A model generated the notes under the pieces. It was given only the letters and a program-made list of their open reading frames with translations, had not been told where the DNA came from and ran no database searches. From JAIBJN01 sp963811635 (GTDB lineage Bacteria; Actinomycetota; Thermoleophilia; Gaiellales; Gaiellaceae), in the NCBI GenBank assembly GCA_963811635.1, contig CAWESB010000007.1, positions 1 to 64,000 of the forward strand: 64,000 nucleotides of DNA, written 5' to 3'. Below, one piece after another: positions 61,306-64,000 of this stretch (position 1 is its first letter; each line of letters opens with the position of its first letter). The position numbers were made by a program, and so were the translations under genes.

Positions 61306-61345
61306 CTTCACCACCTCTTCACCAGTCGTTTACAGCCTTTCAGCC
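61306..61345 (+). promoter_or_regulatory. PHO box upstream of pstS
   Basis: CTTCACC at 61306, CTTCACC at 61317, GTTTACA at 61328 and TTCAGCC at 61339, each 11 bases apart, the actinobacterial PHO-box repeat. It lies 59 to 98 bases before the pstS start on the same strand, right for activation by a PhoB/PhoP-type regulator. Confidence 0.8.
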
Positions 61346-61403
61346 CACTCGGCGCCAGGCCAGGGCGACACTCGCCTCGATGCAACCTGTCGAAAGGAGA
61401 ACC

Positions 61404-62414
61404 GTGGGTAATCGTCCCTTCTCGAGGCTTGTACTCCTCCTGCTGGCGCTTGCGGTCCTGGCGCTCGGCGCGGCCGGGTGTGGCCGGGGCGACGACGAGG
61501 GCGACGCGGGATCCGACACGAACACCTCCGCCAGTGAGGACACCACGACAGCCGAAGAGCTCTCGGGCGATGTCATCGCCGACGGCTCGAGCACGGTTGG
61601 CCCGCTGACCACGGCGGCCGCCGAGGCCTACCGCGAAGAGCAGCCCGGCGTCAACGTCGAGGTCGGCATCTCCGGCACCGGCGGCGGGTTCGAGCGGTTC
61701 TGCGCGGGCGAGACCGACATCTCCGACGCCTCGCGCCCGATCAAGGACGACGAGGAAGCGCCGCTCTGCGCGGACGCAGGCATCACCTACGTGGACTACA
61801 CGGTCGCGATCGACGCCCTGACGGTCATCGTCAATACCGAGAACGACTGGGTCACGTGCCTCACGGTCGAGCAGCTCATGAAGATGTGGGAGCCCGGCGC
61901 CGAGGGCAAGATCGACAACTGGAACCAGATCGACCCGAGCTTCCCGGACGAGCCGCTGACACTCTCCGGTCCGGGCACCGACTCCGGCACGTTCGACTAC
62001 TTCACCGCCGAGATCAACGGCGAGGAGGGCGCGAGCCGCGCCGACTACAACGCCAGCGAGGACGACAACGTCATCGTGCAGGCGGTCGCCGGCGAGAAGG
62101 GCGCGCTCGGCTACCTCGGGTACACGTACTACGAGGAGAACACGGACACGCTCAAGGCCGTCGAGGTCGACGGCGGCGACGGCTGCGTGGCTCCGAGCGC
62201 CGAGACGGCCCAGGACGGCTCCTACACGCCGCTCTCCCGCCCGTTGTTCATCTACGTCAAGGACGAGTCCATCACCGGGCAGCCGCAGGTAAAGGGCTTC
62301 GTCGACTACTACCTCAACAACGTCGTGAGCCTCGCCGAAGGGGCGCAGTTCATCCCCATCACGCAGGACGTGATCGACGAGAACCTCTCGAAGCTCGCCA
62401 CGCAGGAGGGCTAG
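61404..62414 (+). CDS. pstS: Phosphate-binding lipoprotein PstS
   Basis: A 336-residue protein read from GTG 61404, with AAAGGAG five bases upstream. A signal with the lipobox LGAAGC directs lipid anchoring. ABC phosphate-binding motifs include VIADGSSTVGPLTTAAAEAY, GGGFERFCAGETDISDASRP and TDSGTFDYF, all Pst-type ligand loops. First gene of pstS-pstC-pstA; the PHO box lies upstream. An upstream ATG frame (61263) has no ribosome site and crosses the PHO box, so it is not the start. Confidence 0.95.
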   Translation: MGNRPFSRLVLLLLALAVLALGAAGCGRGDDEGDAGSDTNTSASEDTTTAEELSGDVIADGSSTVGPLTTAAAEAYREEQPGVNVEVGISGTGGGFERFCAGETDISDASRPIKDDEEAPLCADAGITYVDYTVAIDALTVIVNTENDWVTCLTVEQLMKMWEPGAEGKIDNWNQIDPSFPDEPLTLSGPGTDSGTFDYFTAEINGEEGASRADYNASEDDNVIVQAVAGEKGALGYLGYTYYEENTDTLKAVEVDGGDGCVAPSAETAQDGSYTPLSRPLFIYVKDESITGQPQVKGFVDYYLNNVVSLAEGAQFIPITQDVIDENLSKLATQEG

Positions 62415-62422
62415 CCCGAACC

Positions 62423-63361
62423 GTGGCGGCAACCGATCTGACCGCAGGCGCGCAGCCGGGCCCCGTCCGGCTGCGCGCCGAGGGTCGGCGCTGGGGCGAG
62501 CTGGTGGTCAAGATCCTGCTCGGCCTTTGCGCCTTGGTCTCGGTCGCGACGACGGTCGGGATCATCATCGCGCTGGTCGTCCCCACGTTGGAGTTCTTCA
62601 ACGAAGTCTCCATCCTCGACTTCTTCTCAGGCGACCGCTGGGCGCCGCTCTTCTCGCCCGCGTCGTACGGCGTCCAACCGCTCCTCGTGGGAACTCTCGT
62701 CGTGACCTTCTGGGCGTGTGTCGTCTGCCTGCCCTGTGGGCTCGGAGCCGCGATCTACATGAGCGAGTATGCGAGTCCGCGCGTCCGCAACATCATCAAG
62801 CCGGCGCTCGAGACGCTCGCCGGGATCCCGACGGTCGTCCTCGGATTCTTCGCCCTGACGTTCCTGACGCCCAACCTCCAGGACCTCGGCCTCGACGTCG
62901 GCGTGTTCAACGTCCTCGCAGCCGGACTCGCGGTCGGGATCCTGCTCATCCCAGTCGTGGCATCCATCTCCGAGGACGCCATGGCGGCCGTGCCGCAGGA
63001 GCTCCGCGACGGCGCCTACGCGCTCGGGGGCACGCGCCTCCAGGTCTCGACCAGGATCGTCGTCCCGGCCGCGATCTCCGGAATCGTCGCGAGCTTCGTC
63101 CTCGCGATCTCGCGGGCAGTCGGTGAGACGATGATCGTCCTCATCGCCGCCGGAGGGATCGCCCAGATCGCCTTCGATCCGCGCGAGCAGGCCCAGACGA
63201 TGACCGCATTCATCGGCGCGACCGGCATCGGCGACGTCGCCACGGGCTCGATCGAGTACAAGACGATCTTCGCGGTCGGCCTCACGCTCTTCGTCATCAC
63301 GTTCGTCATGAACATGGTCGCGATCCGACTCGTGCGGAAGTTCAGGCAGATCTACGAATGA
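62423..63361 (+). CDS. pstC: Phosphate ABC transporter permease PstC
   Basis: A 312-residue permease from GTG 62423. N-terminal helix at 28 to 50, then a Pst-type permease with SEYASPRVRNIIKPALETLAGIPTVVLGFFAL and PQELRDGAYALGGTRLQVSTRIVVPAAISGI (the ATPase-coupling EAA-like loop). Ends VRKFRQIYE with ATGA overlap to pstA. Coupled to pstS after eight bases. Confidence 0.95.
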   Translation: MAATDLTAGAQPGPVRLRAEGRRWGELVVKILLGLCALVSVATTVGIIIALVVPTLEFFNEVSILDFFSGDRWAPLFSPASYGVQPLLVGTLVVTFWACVVCLPCGLGAAIYMSEYASPRVRNIIKPALETLAGIPTVVLGFFALTFLTPNLQDLGLDVGVFNVLAAGLAVGILLIPVVASISEDAMAAVPQELRDGAYALGGTRLQVSTRIVVPAAISGIVASFVLAISRAVGETMIVLIAAGGIAQIAFDPREQAQTMTAFIGATGIGDVATGSIEYKTIFAVGLTLFVITFVMNMVAIRLVRKFRQIYE

Positions 63362-64000
63362 GCGTTCCAGAGGCACTGGGAAGCCGATCCCCGGGCACCC
63401 GGATCCGCGGGGCCGCCTTCTACGTCCTGCTCCTCGTCGCGGTGACGATCGGATTCATCGCGCTCGCTGCCCTGCTCATCGACGTGTTCCGGAAGGGCAT
63501 CGGCTACGTCGACTGGACGCTGCTCAACGAGCCGAACTCCTCCGACCCGAACAAGGCCGGGGCCGGACCCGCCATTCGCGGGACGATCTACATGATGGTC
63601 CTCCTGCTCCTGTTCGTCGTTCCCATCGGCGTCGGGACGGCGCTCTACCTCGAGGAGTACGCGAATCGCGAGCGCTGGTACAACCGCCTGCTCGAGATCA
63701 ACATCCAGAACCTCGCCGCGGTGCCCTCGATCGTCTACGGGATCCTGGGCCTCGCGTTCCTCGTCCGCGGCATCGGCCTCGGGCGAGTCCTCCTCGCCGG
63801 CGCGCTGATCCTGACCCTGCTCGTGCTCCCGACGGTGATCGTCTCGAGCCGGGAGGCGATCCGTGCCGTCCCCGACTCGATCCGCCAGGGCGCCTACGCG
63901 CTCGGTGCGACCCAGTGGCAGGTGGTCTGGCGCCAGGTCCTCCCTGCCTCGATTCCCGGCATTGCCACGGGCTCGATCCTCGCGCTCGCCCGCGCGATCG
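63358..64000 (+). CDS. pstA: Phosphate ABC transporter permease PstA, cut by the window end
   Basis: ATG 63358 overlaps the pstC stop. 214 codons are visible: an N-terminal helix (YVLLLVAVTIGFIALAALLI), loop KAGAGPAIRGTIYMMVLL, EEYANRERWYNRLLEINIQN and SREAIRAVPDSIRQGAYALGATQWQVVWRQ, the PstA coupling loop. Missing its last helices and the pstB ATPase, which should lie just outside the window. Confidence 0.93.
   Translation, partial: MSVPEALGSRSPGTRIRGAAFYVLLLVAVTIGFIALAALLIDVFRKGIGYVDWTLLNEPNSSDPNKAGAGPAIRGTIYMMVLLLLFVVPIGVGTALYLEEYANRERWYNRLLEINIQNLAAVPSIVYGILGLAFLVRGIGLGRVLLAGALILTLLVLPTVIVSSREAIRAVPDSIRQGAYALGATQWQVVWRQVLPASIPGIATGSILALARAI

Noticed and set aside
61263..61403. ATG 61263 as the start of pstS.
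   Set aside because: It would place the PHO box inside the coding region and put a non-signal stretch before the lipoprotein signal; GTG 61404 has a good ribosome site.

Overview
The window comes from a high-GC Gram-positive-type bacterium, most likely an actinobacterium of the Thermoleophilia type. This is an inference from very high GC at third codon positions, frequent GTG starts, ATGA/GTGA gene overlaps, tRNAs mostly without encoded CCA, actinobacterial GTTCACC-type PHO boxes, and the mix of MmpL, DHA2 and CYTH-CHAD proteins. No rRNA or species marker is present, so the assignment is soft.

Layout. 0-16.6 kb, mostly minus strand: housekeeping genes. A small membrane protein, alpha/beta hydrolase, M20 amidohydrolase, DedA, cupin and tandem GNAT are followed by a complete 2-oxoacid dehydrogenase set (E1alpha-E1beta-E2-VOC-cupin, then YciI and E3), then two unknown plus-strand genes and pheS-pheT. 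16.6-23.05 kb, plus strand: a methyltransferase and then the most unusual block of the window. It has fourteen tRNA genes for fourteen different amino acids, stem-loop spacer repeats, an unknown 121-residue protein, a Ro60/Rsr (TROVE plus VWA) protein and an RtcB RNA ligase, closed by a strong bidirectional terminator. It separates thrS-infC-rpmI-rplT-trmH (23-27.5 kb) from pheS-pheT, genes commonly found together, so it looks like an inserted RNA-maintenance island. 27.5-41.5 kb: a degenerate metallo-beta-lactamase-fold protein, YjbR, MmpL, MFS, two-component regulators, ureohydrolase coupled to AlaX-type editing protein, a DHA2 exporter, an ECF sigma factor with a shortened tail and a DUF1697 protein.

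41.6-64 kb: phosphate, polyphosphate and potassium. CYTH-CHAD, Nudix, SixA-type phosphatase, Ppx/GppA and Ppk1 are followed by an MFS transporter, PHP phosphoesterase, CBS protein and a divergent PhoB/PhoR-like pair with a three-repeat PHO box between them. A KdpD-type kinase and KdpE-like regulator precede a Kdp potassium-pump operon in the order F-A-C-B plus a separate KdpD sensor module. A class III adenylate cyclase and a PHO-box-controlled pstS-pstC-pstA operon finish the window; pstA runs off the end. The polyP and Pst genes plausibly form one phosphate regulon with the Kdp block set into it.

Sequence quality. Five otherwise normal genes (trmH, a hybrid histidine kinase, ppx, ppk, the KdpD-type kinase) each have a total length of 3n+1 and carry one apparent extra base. 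The Kdp block (about 53.8-59.9 kb) has many such events, mostly single extra bases, while its conserved motifs stay intact. This looks more like base-level sequence error, or very recent damage, than old decay. These genes are described by their reconstructed reading.
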